NCBI GenBank assembly: GCA_965216135.1
Contig: CBDCFL010000024.1
Coordinates: 806,001-870,000 of the forward strand
Length of the DNA: 64,000 bases
Reading direction: 5' to 3'
Origin: CBDCFL01 sp965216135
GTDB taxonomy: Bacteria > Pseudomonadota > Alphaproteobacteria > Rhodobacterales > Rhodobacteraceae
Below the pieces are notes generated by a model. It was not told the origin of the DNA and searched no databases. It saw only the letters and a list, made by a program, of their open reading frames with translations. This document shows positions 46,946 through 56,280 of the stretch, in pieces (within the stretch, counting starts at the first letter, position 1; each line of letters starts with the position of its first letter). The translations under genes and the position numbers were made by a program.

Positions 46946-47884
46946 GTGGTGCGAATGACCCCAAACACCCATGCCGACAGCGCGTTTGGCGATCTTGAGA
47001 GCCGCGCGATTGCAGATAATGGCGGCAATCCCGCAGACCGTATTTCGCTGCGCGATTATGTGGCCGAGGTTGATATCGGGGCTTTCCAATCCGAAAGAGG
47101 CAGTAAACAGCGCGTCCGTTTCAATATTGTCATTGAGGTGAATTCGGGCGCGGTCGGGCATGGCGACGATGTCGATCAAATTCTGTCCTACGACACGCTG
47201 ATAGACGCCATAACCGCTGAATTGGCCGCCGAGCGTCTGAATCTACTGGAAACGCTTGCAGACCGCATTACTGATCGTCTTTTGGCGCAGCCCAAAGCGG
47301 CCCGCGTGTTTGTCAGGGTTGAAAAACTTGATCGTGGGCCCGGTGCGCTTGGCGTGGAAATCGTGCGATCCGGCGATGCCGTGTCCACTGAGCAAGTCAC
47401 TTATCGCGATCCTGTCATCGCGGTGTTGCGCCGCAGCGCGCTAAAATCGCCCTATGTTGGTGCATGGATTGATCAATTGCGGTCTCTGCCGCGGCCAGTG
47501 ATCCTTATTGTCGAGCCGGATCTGGACAATGTGCCGGCCGCCAACGGCGAAGCGGCGCAACGGCGCATCGACCTTATGGCAGTGGCGCAGGCGGCATGGG
47601 TTCTGGCCGCAATTGTGCCCGCTTGCGAGGTCATTGCGACCCGCACCGAGCTGGAACATGCCTTGCAGGATCAGGCGGTCTTTGCCTGGGCACCATCGAA
47701 AATGGTGCTTGACGCGGCGGGCGAGGCTGGACCTGACGCCCGCGACGTATTTGGCCTTGCCGCGTGGCTGCGCGATCAGATCGGCGGCACACACGTCCAG
47801 ATCGGCGGCAAAAAACACGCCGACCTGCCCTGGCATGATACCGCTTTGCCTGAATTGGACCTGCAGGCCTTGGAGTTGGCGTGA
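46946..47884 (+). CDS. folB: Dihydroneopterin aldolase
   Basis: 312 residues, far longer than the ~120 of free-standing FolB. Residues 34-120 are the FolB fold (DRISLRDYVAEVDIGAF, RVRFNIVIEV, DVDQILSYDTLIDAI, LLETLADRI, VRVEKLDRGP). The second half is a weakly conserved extension of about 180 residues, common to Rhodobacterales homologues as I recall. The enzyme splits dihydroneopterin into hydroxymethyldihydropterin and glycolaldehyde. Its stop touches the folP start. Confidence 0.88.
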   Translation: MVRMTPNTHADSAFGDLESRAIADNGGNPADRISLRDYVAEVDIGAFQSERGSKQRVRFNIVIEVNSGAVGHGDDVDQILSYDTLIDAITAELAAERLNLLETLADRITDRLLAQPKAARVFVRVEKLDRGPGALGVEIVRSGDAVSTEQVTYRDPVIAVLRRSALKSPYVGAWIDQLRSLPRPVILIVEPDLDNVPAANGEAAQRRIDLMAVAQAAWVLAAIVPACEVIATRTELEHALQDQAVFAWAPSKMVLDAAGEAGPDARDVFGLAAWLRDQIGGTHVQIGGKKHADLPWHDTALPELDLQALELA

Positions 47885-48904
47885 ATGGCCGACGCCTATT
47901 TCCGCCCGCTGGTTCAGATCGGTCAGACCCGGCCCAGCGATGCAATGCCGCTTGCTGGTGGTTGGGGCTGGTTCACCCATGCTGCATGCATCAGGCGCGA
48001 GGCCCAGACAGAAATTGTCGCGGCCAATGACATTCCGCGCGAGGTTGTTGCAGCGCTGACAGCGCGTCGGGCTGCTCTTTTGGGTTTTGATTTCAACCAG
48101 GCATTGTTGATGGGGATCTTGAACGTCACGCCCGACAGTTTTTCCGATGGCGGCGAATTTCAGGACGAAACCGCGGCACTGGCGCAAGCCAAAGAAATGG
48201 CGGCAATGGGGTGTGACATCATCGACATTGGCGGCGAAAGCACGCGACCCGGAGCTGATCCGGTATCGCCGGGCGATGAATTGGCGCGCGTGATCCCTGT
48301 TGTGCGGGCCATCCGCGCTGCGGTGCGCGCGCCAATCTCTATCGACACGCGAAAATCGTCGGTCGCAAGCCAGGCGATTTCGGCGGGCGCGGGCCTGATC
48401 AACGACACATCAGCGCTTGGTTTTGACCCTGCGATGGCAAAGGTCGCCGCAAGTGCAGGTGTGCCAGTGTGCTTGATGCACGCCCTGGGCGATCCGAAAA
48501 CGATGCAGGACGCACCGCGCTACGACAACGTTGTGCTTGATGTTTACGACTATCTGCAAGAGCGGATCGAGTATGCGATGTCCGCAGGCATCGCGCGGCA
48601 GAACCTGATCATCGATCCCGGGATCGGCTTTGGCAAAACGCTGGATCATAATCTTGAGTTGCTTGAGAATATTTCGATTTTTCACGGGCTTGGCGTGCCA
48701 ATTCTACTGGGCGCATCGCGCAAGCGGTTCATCGGCACGCTTACCGGCGTGGACAATGCCACCGATTGCGTGACCGGTTCGGTCGCGGTGGCACTGGCGG
48801 CGATCGCCCAGGGTGTGCAGATCGTCCGGGTTCATGATATAGCCGAGACCAGAAAAGGTGTCGCACTCTATCAAGCGGCCACTGCGATGAGGGCAGAGCA
48901 ATGA
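47885..48904 (+). CDS. folP: Dihydropteroate synthase
   Basis: 339 residues, joining the pterin pyrophosphate to p-aminobenzoate. MGILNVTPDSFSDGG, DIIDIGGESTRPGA, ISIDTRKSSVA, INDTSAL and LIIDPGIGFGKT are the pterin- and pABA-binding signatures. An N-terminal extension of about 75 residues precedes the barrel. The stop overlaps glmM by 4 bases, giving a folB–folP–glmM operon. Confidence 0.95.
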   Translation: MADAYFRPLVQIGQTRPSDAMPLAGGWGWFTHAACIRREAQTEIVAANDIPREVVAALTARRAALLGFDFNQALLMGILNVTPDSFSDGGEFQDETAALAQAKEMAAMGCDIIDIGGESTRPGADPVSPGDELARVIPVVRAIRAAVRAPISIDTRKSSVASQAISAGAGLINDTSALGFDPAMAKVAASAGVPVCLMHALGDPKTMQDAPRYDNVVLDVYDYLQERIEYAMSAGIARQNLIIDPGIGFGKTLDHNLELLENISIFHGLGVPILLGASRKRFIGTLTGVDNATDCVTGSVAVALAAIAQGVQIVRVHDIAETRKGVALYQAATAMRAEQ

Positions 48905-50247
48905 CGCGCAAACTTTTTGGCACCGATGGCGTGCGTGGCCGGGCCAATTCCGCGCCCATGACGGCCGATACCGCATTAAAACTCGGGGCAGCGGCGGGCC
49001 GGTATTTCAGACGCGACGGGTCGTCCGCGCATCGTGTGGTCATCGGAAAAGACACGCGGCTTTCGGGCTATATGTTTGAAAATGCACTCACAGCAGGATT
49101 TGCGTCCACCGGCATGAACGTCTTTCTGTTGGGCCCGGTTCCTACGCCCGCCGTCGGTATGATCACCACCTCAATGCGCGCCGATGTCGGCGTGATGATC
49201 TCGGCCAGTCATAACCCTCATCAGGACAACGGTATCAAGTTTTTTGGACCTGACGGATACAAACTGTCCGACGAGGCCGAGGCCGAGATCGAGGCGATGG
49301 TGCTGCGCGGCGTTGAGCCTGTCGCGGCTGAAAATATTGGCCGGACAACGCGCATTGACGACAGCCGTTTTCGCTATAACGAACGGATCAAGGCGACGCT
49401 GCCAACGGGCCAGAGCCTGTCGGGACTGAAAATTGTCATAGATTGCGCCAATGGCGCGGCCTACCGCACCGCGCCCGAGGCGTTGTGGGAACTGGGCGCC
49501 GAGGTCATCCCGGTTGGCGTCTCGCCGGACGGCACCAATATCAATCTGGGCTGCGGCTCGACCGATACCCGCGTCGCCTCGGAAACGGTAATTTCCAGTG
49601 GCGCGGATGTCGGCATTTGCCTGGACGGCGATGCCGACAGGGTCATGATCATCGACGAGACCGGAGCGGTTGCCGGCGGCGATCAGATCATGGCGCTTCT
49701 GGCCAGCCGGTGGTCGCAAGCGGGGCGGCTGGCGCACAACACTTTGGTCGCGACGGTCATGTCGAACCTGGGCCTTGAGCGTTATCTGGGTGCACAGGGC
49801 ATCACACTTGAGCGAACCGCCGTGGGCGACCGGTATGTTGTCGAACATATGCGCGCCGGCGGCTTTAATCTTGGCGGCGAACAATCCGGCCATATCGTCA
49901 TGACGGATTATGCGACCACGGGGGATGGGCTGATGGCGTCGCTGCAATTCTTGTCGGCGATGGTTGAGACAAATGCCCGTGCCTCTGAGCTTACGAATAG
50001 TTTTGAAAACGTGCCGCAGAAGCTGGAAAACTTTGAGTTTGACACGACCAAGGATCCTTTGGCCGCGGACAGTGTTCAAAAAGCCATCACAGCGGCCGAG
50101 GCGCGCATCGGCCAGACGGGCCGTTTGTTAATCAGGAAAAGCGGAACCGAGCCGCTGATCCGGGTCATGGCCGAATGCGAAGACCAAACGGTGCTGAACG
50201 AAGTGATCGAGGGTATTTCGTCAGAAATTCGCGCCGTGCTGGGGTAA
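48901..50247 (+). CDS. glmM: Phosphoglucosamine mutase
   Basis: 448 residues, converting glucosamine-6-phosphate to glucosamine-1-phosphate for peptidoglycan and LPS. The phosphoserine is in MISASHNPHQDNGIKFF, the Mg loop is DGDADRV, the sugar loop GGEQSGHIV and the phosphate loop RKSGTEPLIRVM. N-terminus KLFGTDGVRG. Intact and of standard length. Confidence 0.97.
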   Translation: MTRKLFGTDGVRGRANSAPMTADTALKLGAAAGRYFRRDGSSAHRVVIGKDTRLSGYMFENALTAGFASTGMNVFLLGPVPTPAVGMITTSMRADVGVMISASHNPHQDNGIKFFGPDGYKLSDEAEAEIEAMVLRGVEPVAAENIGRTTRIDDSRFRYNERIKATLPTGQSLSGLKIVIDCANGAAYRTAPEALWELGAEVIPVGVSPDGTNINLGCGSTDTRVASETVISSGADVGICLDGDADRVMIIDETGAVAGGDQIMALLASRWSQAGRLAHNTLVATVMSNLGLERYLGAQGITLERTAVGDRYVVEHMRAGGFNLGGEQSGHIVMTDYATTGDGLMASLQFLSAMVETNARASELTNSFENVPQKLENFEFDTTKDPLAADSVQKAITAAEARIGQTGRLLIRKSGTEPLIRVMAECEDQTVLNEVIEGISSEIRAVLG

Positions 50248-50336
50248 TCTTCGGGCGTCGGCCGGGATTACGTCACGCGCGCTGATTCTGCCGAAATTTC
50301 TTGCGCCGATCTGTGTGCAGGCCTAGATCACTCATC

Positions 50337-51341
50337 ATGAACGCGCCACTTGTCGATCCATTCAGCCGGGCGATCACCTATCTGCGGGTATCGGTGACGG
50401 ACCGGTGCGATTTTCGCTGCGTCTACTGCATGTCCGAAAATATGACCTTTCTTCCCAAGAAAGAGCTGTTGACGCTCGAAGAATTGGACCGGATGTGCAG
50501 CGCATTTGTCGGCCTTGGAGTTGAAAAGCTGCGGATCACTGGCGGCGAGCCGCTGGTCAGGCGCGATATCATGACATTTTTCGGCGCCATGTCGCGGCAT
50601 CTGGAAAGCGGGGCGCTGAAAGAGCTGACGCTGACCACCAATGGCTCGCAACTTTCGCGATTTGCCGACGATCTGGCCGGTGCCGGGGTGCGGCGTGTGA
50701 ACGTGTCGCTGGACACACTCGAGGCGGCGAAATTTCGCCGGGTTACGCGTTGGGGCCGCCTGGCGCAGGTCTTGGGCGGCATTGATGCAGCACAGGCGGC
50801 AGGGCTGCGCGTCAAGATCAATGCGGTCGCTTTGAAAGGGTTCAATGAGGATGAACTCTTTGCGCTGACCGAATGGTGCGCCGCGCGAGACATGGATCTG
50901 ACCTGGATCGAGGTTATGCCGATGGGCGATCTGGGCAACGAGGATCGGGTTGGGCAATACTGGTCGCTACACGACCTGCGCGCGCGGCTGGCCGAAAATT
51001 ACACGTTGATTGATCTGGCCGAGCGCAGCGGTGGACCGGCGCGTTACGTCCAGCTGCAGGAAACCGGGCAGAAAATCGGATTTATCACGCCGCTTTCCCA
51101 TAATTTCTGCGAAAGCTGCAATCGCGTGCGCCTGAATTGCACCGGCCAGCTTTACATGTGTCTGGGACAAGAGGATATGGCCGATCTGCGCGCGCCGCTA
51201 CGCGCGTCAGAGGCCGACGAACCGCTGATCGCTGCGATCCACGCTGCCATCGAGCGCAAGCCCAAGGGCCACGATTTCGACTATTCGCGCCAGCGCGCCG
51301 ATGGTCAGGTCAGCCGCCACATGAGCCATACCGGCGGTTAG
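50337..51341 (+). CDS. moaA: GTP 3',8-cyclase (molybdenum cofactor synthesis)
   Basis: 334 residues, radical SAM. The first 4Fe-4S cluster is bound by C24, C28 and C31 in CDFRCVYC; the second by the C-terminal NFCESCNRVRLNC. GGEPL binds SAM and the C-terminal GG (SHTGG) enters the active site. ATG at 50337 is the natural start; the 12 codons upstream lack family character. About 90 bp separate it from glmM. It converges with pdhC. Confidence 0.95.
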   Translation: MNAPLVDPFSRAITYLRVSVTDRCDFRCVYCMSENMTFLPKKELLTLEELDRMCSAFVGLGVEKLRITGGEPLVRRDIMTFFGAMSRHLESGALKELTLTTNGSQLSRFADDLAGAGVRRVNVSLDTLEAAKFRRVTRWGRLAQVLGGIDAAQAAGLRVKINAVALKGFNEDELFALTEWCAARDMDLTWIEVMPMGDLGNEDRVGQYWSLHDLRARLAENYTLIDLAERSGGPARYVQLQETGQKIGFITPLSHNFCESCNRVRLNCTGQLYMCLGQEDMADLRAPLRASEADEPLIAAIHAAIERKPKGHDFDYSRQRADGQVSRHMSHTGG

Positions 51342-51344
51342 CTG

Positions 51345-52634
51345 TCAGGCCAGCATTGCAATCGGCGCTTCCAGATTGGCCTTGATCGCATCCAGGAACT
51401 GCGCCCCAAGCGCGCCGTCAATGACCCGGTGATCGACGCTGAGGGTCACCGACATGACCGTGGCCACCGCCAGTTCGCCGTCTGCGCCGACGACGGGTTT
51501 TTTGACGCCCGCGCCGACGGCCAGAATCGACCCGTGTGGCGGGTTGATAACGGCATCGAAATTGTCGATGCCGAACATGCCGAGGTTGGAAATAGCGAAA
51601 GAGCCGCCCTGATATTCGTACGGGGCCAGTTTGCGGTTGCGGGCACGAGCGGCCAGGTCTTTCATTTGCGCCGACAGCGCTGAAAGCGATTTGGTTTCCG
51701 CATCCCGCAGCACCGGCGTGAACAACCCGCCTTCGATGGCCACGGCAACGGCCACATCCGATGGGGTCAGTTTCAGGATGCGGTCGCCCGCCCAGACGGC
51801 ATTGGCATCCGGCACCGTTTGCAGGGCCAATGCACAGGCTTTGATGATGAAATCGTTGACGCTGAGTTTGACGCCGCGAGCTTCCAGTTCCTTGTTCAAC
51901 TGGCTGCGGAATGTCAGCAATGCGTCCAGCCGGATATCGCGGCGCAGGTAGAAATGCGGGATGGTCTGTTTGGCCTCGGTCAGGCGCGCGGCGATAATCT
52001 TGCGCATTCCGTACAGCGCGACCTCTTCGTAAGCGCGGTCCTGATACATGGCCAGAACCTGTTCAGTGCCAGGTCCAGTGGGGGCAGGGGCTGTGGGGGC
52101 AGCGGCAGCGGCGGCGGCCGGGACCGCAGAGGGCTGCACGCCAGACACATCCGCCTTGATGATGCGGCCATGCGGGCCGGAGCCAGTGATCTGCGCCAGA
52201 TCAAGCCCCTTGTCAGCCGCAATGCGGCGCGCCAGCGGGGTGGCGAAGATGCGGTTGCCGTCTTTGGTTGGTGCCGCAAGGGCAGGGGCGGCGGGGCGCT
52301 CATCGCTCGGACTGGCCTCGCTTTTCGCTGGTTCAGCCGATGAAGGACCGGCAGGGACTGAAGAGGTGCCGCCAATGTCGTCGGCACTTTCGCCGTCGCC
52401 AAGCAGCACCGCAATCGGGGCGTTCACCTTCACCCCCTCAGAGCCTTCGGCGACTAACAACTTCCCAACCACGCCTTCATCGACCGCTTCAAACTCCATC
52501 ACCGCCTTGTCGGTTTCGATCTCGGCCAGCAGGTCGCCCGACGATACCGCGTCGCCCTCTTTGACCAGCCATTTGGCCAGCGTGCCTTCTTCCATCGTCG
52601 GGGAAAGCGCGGGCATCAGGATTTCTGTCGGCAT
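51345..52634 (-). CDS. pdhC: Pyruvate dehydrogenase E2 (dihydrolipoamide acetyltransferase)
   Basis: 429 residues. One lipoyl domain with the lipoyl-Lys in EIETDKAVMEFE (about residue 43), an Ala/Pro-rich linker, a peripheral-subunit-binding domain (RIFATPLARRIAADKGLDL), a second linker and the catalytic domain ending in SVDHRVIDGALGAQF with the active His. Transfers acetyl groups to CoA. Last gene of the pdh operon. Confidence 0.96.
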   Translation of the reverse strand: MPTEILMPALSPTMEEGTLAKWLVKEGDAVSSGDLLAEIETDKAVMEFEAVDEGVVGKLLVAEGSEGVKVNAPIAVLLGDGESADDIGGTSSVPAGPSSAEPAKSEASPSDERPAAPALAAPTKDGNRIFATPLARRIAADKGLDLAQITGSGPHGRIIKADVSGVQPSAVPAAAAAAAPTAPAPTGPGTEQVLAMYQDRAYEEVALYGMRKIIAARLTEAKQTIPHFYLRRDIRLDALLTFRSQLNKELEARGVKLSVNDFIIKACALALQTVPDANAVWAGDRILKLTPSDVAVAVAIEGGLFTPVLRDAETKSLSALSAQMKDLAARARNRKLAPYEYQGGSFAISNLGMFGIDNFDAVINPPHGSILAVGAGVKKPVVGADGELAVATVMSVTLSVDHRVIDGALGAQFLDAIKANLEAPIAMLA

Positions 52635-52635
52635 C

Positions 52636-52896
52636 TTAGCGCTCCTCGATAAGTGTAATCTGGTCGAACGGCGCTTTCAGCCGTTTGGACCCGCGGGCAA
52701 GCTGGGTGATCGCCGCTTCGATCCGGTCTTTGTGTTCGGCCATCCAGACATAGGCCATCTGGTGCGACGGGCGCTGGCCGAACAGGCGTTGATCGGCAGC
52801 CAGACGCTCTGGCACCAGCGCAGTCACGCGGCACCCGTCCACATCCATTTCGACGCGGTAGCATTCGGTTGCAGGATCGCGGCCCTTGATGTCCAT
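52636..52896 (-). CDS. DUF5076 domain protein
   Basis: 86 residues, soluble, no motifs of known activity; it contains TECYRVEMDVDG and HQMAYVWMAEHKDRIEAAI. It sits one base from both pdhC and pdhB, so it is translated with the complex. A link to PDH is suggested only by place. Function unknown. Confidence 0.8.
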   Translation of the reverse strand: MDIKGRDPATECYRVEMDVDGCRVTALVPERLAADQRLFGQRPSHQMAYVWMAEHKDRIEAAITQLARGSKRLKAPFDQITLIEER

Positions 52897-54260
52897 CAGC
52901 GATAGGTCACTTGCTTGATCGCCGCCACCACCTCTGCGGTCGTCACCAGCGCCAGTTTTTCCAGATTGGCGGCATAGGGCATCGGAACATCCTTGCCGGT
53001 GCAGTTGATCACCGGCGCGTCGAGGTAATCAAAGGCGTTTTCCATGATATAGGCCGACAGGTGGTTGCCGATCGCGCCAACTGGGAAGCCTTCTTCAACT
53101 GTCACGCATCGGTTGGTTTTCTGCACGGATGCAATGACGGTGCCATAATCCAGCGGACGCAGGGTGCGCAGGTCGATGACCTCGGCGCTGATGCCTTCGG
53201 CGGCCAGCGCGTCTGCCGCTTCCAGGGCATAGGTCATGCCGATGCCAAAGCTGACGATGGTGACATCGGTGCCTTCCCGCCAGATGCGGGCCTTGCCGAA
53301 CGGCACTGTGTAATCATCGAGCACGGGCACATCAAAGGCACGGCCATAGAGGATCTCGTTTTCCAGAAAAATCACCGGATTGGGGTCACGGATGGCAGTT
53401 TTCAACAGGCCCTTGGCGTCTGATGCCGAATAGGGCATCGCCACCTTCAGCCCCGGAATGGCCGAAAACCAGGCGGCGTAGTCCTGGCTGTGCTGGGCAC
53501 CGACGCGGGCAGCGGCCCCGTTGGTGCCGCGGAATACCATCGGAGCACCCATCTGGCCGCCGGACATATACAGCGTTTTGGCGGCGGAATTGACGATCTG
53601 GTCCATCGCCTGCATGGCGAAATTGAAGGTCATGAACTCGACAATTGGTTTCAGCCCGGCATATGCCGCCCCGGTCGCGATGCCGGTGAACCCGTGCTCG
53701 GTGATCGGAGTGTCGATGACCCGCTTGTCGCCGAATTCTTCCAGCAAGCCCTGACTGATCTTGTAAGCGCCCTGATATTCGGCGACTTCCTCGCCCATCA
53801 GAAACACATTCTCGTCGCGCCGCATTTCCTCGGCCATCGCGTCGCGTAAGGCTTCGCGCACCGTGGTTTGCTTCATCTCGGTGCCGGGGGGGATGTCGGG
53901 TTCGGTTACCTCTTGCACCGAGATCGGTTGGGCCGCGACGGGCGGAGGCGCCGGCTCGGGGGTCGGGGCGGGGGTTGCGGGTGTGCCCGCGTCCCGGACT
54001 TGATCGGGAACCTCTTCGCCATCCTCGACCAGAACGGCAATCGGTGTGTTGACCTTGACGCCTTCCGTGCCCTCGGCGATCAGGATCTTGCCAACCGTGC
54101 CTTCGTCAACAGCCTCAAATTCCATCACCGCCTTGTCGGTCTCGATCTCGGCGATAATGTCGCCGGATGTGACACTGTCGCCTTCTTTAACCAGCCATTT
54201 GGCCAGCGTGCCTTCTTCCATCGTCGGCGACAGGGCAGGCATCAAAAGTTCGGTCGCCAT
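52896..54260 (-). CDS. pdhB: Pyruvate dehydrogenase E1 beta subunit with N-terminal lipoyl domain
   Basis: 454 residues. Unlike most E1 beta chains, it carries its own lipoyl domain (EIETDKAVMEFE at about residue 43), nearly the same as that of E2, then a linker and the transketolase-like domain (VREALRDAMAEEMRRDENVFLMGEEV, GFTGIATGAAYAGLKPIVEFMTFNF in outline). This fusion is known from alphaproteobacteria. With E1 alpha it decarboxylates pyruvate using thiamine diphosphate. Confidence 0.96.
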   Translation of the reverse strand: MATELLMPALSPTMEEGTLAKWLVKEGDSVTSGDIIAEIETDKAVMEFEAVDEGTVGKILIAEGTEGVKVNTPIAVLVEDGEEVPDQVRDAGTPATPAPTPEPAPPPVAAQPISVQEVTEPDIPPGTEMKQTTVREALRDAMAEEMRRDENVFLMGEEVAEYQGAYKISQGLLEEFGDKRVIDTPITEHGFTGIATGAAYAGLKPIVEFMTFNFAMQAMDQIVNSAAKTLYMSGGQMGAPMVFRGTNGAAARVGAQHSQDYAAWFSAIPGLKVAMPYSASDAKGLLKTAIRDPNPVIFLENEILYGRAFDVPVLDDYTVPFGKARIWREGTDVTIVSFGIGMTYALEAADALAAEGISAEVIDLRTLRPLDYGTVIASVQKTNRCVTVEEGFPVGAIGNHLSAYIMENAFDYLDAPVINCTGKDVPMPYAANLEKLALVTTAEVVAAIKQVTYR

Positions 54261-54262
54261 AG

Positions 54263-54646
54263 TTATTCTCCGTCCATTATCGGTGTAATCATCCCGACGA
54301 TATTGCCATGCCCGTCTTCGACGTATGCCGCGCGTCCGATCCCCGGGTAGTCAGTGGGTGGCAGAGCTTCGGCCCCGCCATTAGCCAATGCCCATTCATA
54401 TTTCGCATCCACGTCGGCGACGTCAAATGTCATTGTTACGCCTCTGACAGGCGAACCGGGCGCCGGTGCATCGCCGATCCGCGTCATGATCCCGCCGGTC
54501 AGTTCGCTATCAAACTCGCCGCCGTTGATCAGGTGGTAATTCATTTCTTCGCCGAGAGGCATTGGCGCGAAGCCCCAGCCGAATAGACCAGCATAGAACG
54601 CCTTGGCGGCATCCATATTGCTGACATGAATCTCAAAATGCGCCAT
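54263..54646 (-). CDS. VOC family (glyoxalase/bleomycin-resistance fold) protein
   Basis: 127 residues. Two beta-alpha-beta-beta-beta modules: MAHFEIHVSNMDAAKAFYAGLFGW and RGVTMTFDVADVDAKYEWALANGG. Metal-ligand candidates are H3, E61-like and the Glu of VEDGHGNIVG. ATG at 54646 is chosen because the family begins with HFEIHV. It lies 4 bases after pdhA and 2 before pdhB, so it is inside the pdh operon, which is unusual. Substrate unknown. Confidence 0.8.
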   Translation of the reverse strand: MAHFEIHVSNMDAAKAFYAGLFGWGFAPMPLGEEMNYHLINGGEFDSELTGGIMTRIGDAPAPGSPVRGVTMTFDVADVDAKYEWALANGGAEALPPTDYPGIGRAAYVEDGHGNIVGMITPIMDGE

Positions 54647-54650
54647 TGGT

Positions 54651-55646
54651 TCACGCCTCCGCGTAAATATCGGTCCAAAGCTCATCCAGCGCCGGTTCGG
54701 GGCTGGTCTTGGCGAACTCGGCGGCTTCGTTGATCACCGCTTTGATCGCCTTGTCGATGGCTTTCAGATCGTCCTCGGACGCATGTTTGCCTTTCAGCAA
54801 CAGGCCACGCACAAATTCGATCGCGTCGCGTTCCTCGCGCATTTTCTGCACCTCTTCGCGGGTGCGGTATTTGGCCGGGTCGGACATCGAGTGGCCGCGA
54901 TAGCGGTAGGTTTTGACCTCGAGGATATAAGGGCCTTTGCCCGCGCGGCAGTGTTTCACTGCCTTGTCGCCCGCGGCCTTGACCGCCAGCACATCCATGC
55001 CGTCGACCGCTTCACCCGGAATGCCAAACGCCTGCCCGCGGGTGTAGATGTCGGGGGTCGAGGTCGAGCGTTTCTGCGCCGTGCCCATCGCATATTGGTT
55101 GTTTTCGATCACAAATATGCAGGGCAGGGCCCACAAGGCGGCCATGTTGAACGCCTCGTAAACCTGGCCCTGATTGGCCGAGCCATCGCCGAAATAGGTG
55201 AACGACACATTGTCATTGCCGCGGTAGTTGTTGGCAAATGCGAGACCCGCACCCAGCGGCACCTGCGCGCCGACAATGCCGTGGCCGCCATAGAATTCCT
55301 TTTCCTTGGAAAACATATGCATCGAGCCGCCCTTGCCCTTGGAATAGCCGCCCGCGCGCCCGGTCAGTTCGGCCATCACACCGCGCGGGTCCATCCCACA
55401 TGCCAGCATATGTCCGTGGTCGCGATAAGAGGTGATGCGCTGGTCACCGTCTTTCGCGCAGGCCTCCAGACCCACAACGACGGCCTCTTGCCCGATATAA
55501 AGGTGACAGAACCCTCCAATCAGGCCCATGCCGTAAAGCTGGCCGGCCTTTTCTTCAAACCGCCGGATCAGCAGCATTTCGTGGTAAAAGTGCAGCAAAT
55601 CTTTCTTGGAGACATTGGCCTTGGCGGTGCTTTTCCGGGAAGCCAT
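54651..55646 (-). CDS. pdhA: Pyruvate dehydrogenase E1 alpha subunit
   Basis: 331 residues. The thiamine-diphosphate motif GDGSANQGQVYEAFNMAALW (Gly-Asp-Gly...Asn) and the phosphorylation-loop-like RYRGHSMSDPAKYRTREE are present. First gene of the operon pdhA–VOC–pdhB–DUF5076–pdhC. AGGAGGG precedes the ATG. A palindrome at 55674-55691 lies just upstream. Confidence 0.97.
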   Translation of the reverse strand: MASRKSTAKANVSKKDLLHFYHEMLLIRRFEEKAGQLYGMGLIGGFCHLYIGQEAVVVGLEACAKDGDQRITSYRDHGHMLACGMDPRGVMAELTGRAGGYSKGKGGSMHMFSKEKEFYGGHGIVGAQVPLGAGLAFANNYRGNDNVSFTYFGDGSANQGQVYEAFNMAALWALPCIFVIENNQYAMGTAQKRSTSTPDIYTRGQAFGIPGEAVDGMDVLAVKAAGDKAVKHCRAGKGPYILEVKTYRYRGHSMSDPAKYRTREEVQKMREERDAIEFVRGLLLKGKHASEDDLKAIDKAIKAVINEAAEFAKTSPEPALDELWTDIYAEA

Positions 55647-55673
55647 GCGTGACCCTCCTGCTTTTGCGGCAAT

Positions 55674-55691
55674 TAGTTTAGCGTTAAACTA
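55674..55691. promoter_or_regulatory. Candidate operator/promoter of the pdh operon
   Basis: TAGTTTA and TAAACTA face each other across GCGT, 28-45 bases upstream of the pdhA start. On the minus strand, TATATA (about 55691-55698) overlaps the outer edge and could be the -10 box, placing the palindrome at the transcription start. A repressor site is the simplest guess; the regulator is not known. Confidence 0.5.
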
Positions 55692-55821
55692 TATATAATG
55701 CGGTGCCGCCGAAAAGGCGACAGTTTTTTCCGATGCGTTACGGATATCCGTTATGCGGATGGTCATCGCCTTTTGCAAAACCGAGAGCGCTGCATTCTCG
55801 CAGCCGAAATCAGTCGGCAAG

Positions 55822-56121
55822 CTAATACAATACGATCTCGTCGAACCGCACCAGCCCAAGCACGTCTCGCGCCTGTTCGTCCAGCAGATCGAGATCGAGA
55901 AAATCGTCCGACAGGCGTCTGGTCTTATTCGCAATTGCGACGACTTCCGCGCTGAGCGTGTCGCGCAGACGCACAAGATCGGCTATTTCAGCGTCGATCT
56001 CAACACGGCGGAACAGACCAAAGTCCCCTTGCACCGAGGCTAAGGCAAAATAACCACCAACCAGCAATATCGCGCCAAGATAAAGCGCCAAAGCATATTG
56101 GGGGGTGGAGGATTTTTTCAT
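55822..56121 (-). CDS. FtsB/DivIC family septum formation protein
   Basis: 99 residues. One N-terminal membrane span (YALALYLGAILLVGGYFALA) then a coiled coil (RRVEIDAEIADLVRLRDTLSAEV), the standard FtsB layout; RFDEIVLY at the end is usual in alphaproteobacteria. FtsB forms a periplasmic trimer with FtsL and FtsQ at the division site. ATG at 56121 gives this layout; the longer frame adds unrelated sequence. Its position upstream of pdhA and after the enolase region is typical, but no enolase is seen here. Confidence 0.82.
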   Translation of the reverse strand: MKKSSTPQYALALYLGAILLVGGYFALASVQGDFGLFRRVEIDAEIADLVRLRDTLSAEVVAIANKTRRLSDDFLDLDLLDEQARDVLGLVRFDEIVLY

Positions 56122-56280
56122 GCGCACTGCCTCATTCCCGCTCTGAACGGCGGATTGTCCGCATAGACTGCCACATGTATCGGGCGATGGGAATCCCCGT
56201 TCGTGCGGCATTCGCGGCTTCTTGCCTGATCGGCTGGTTTGTCCGATCATGGGGTTCATCAACAACCATCGAGACCTGCC

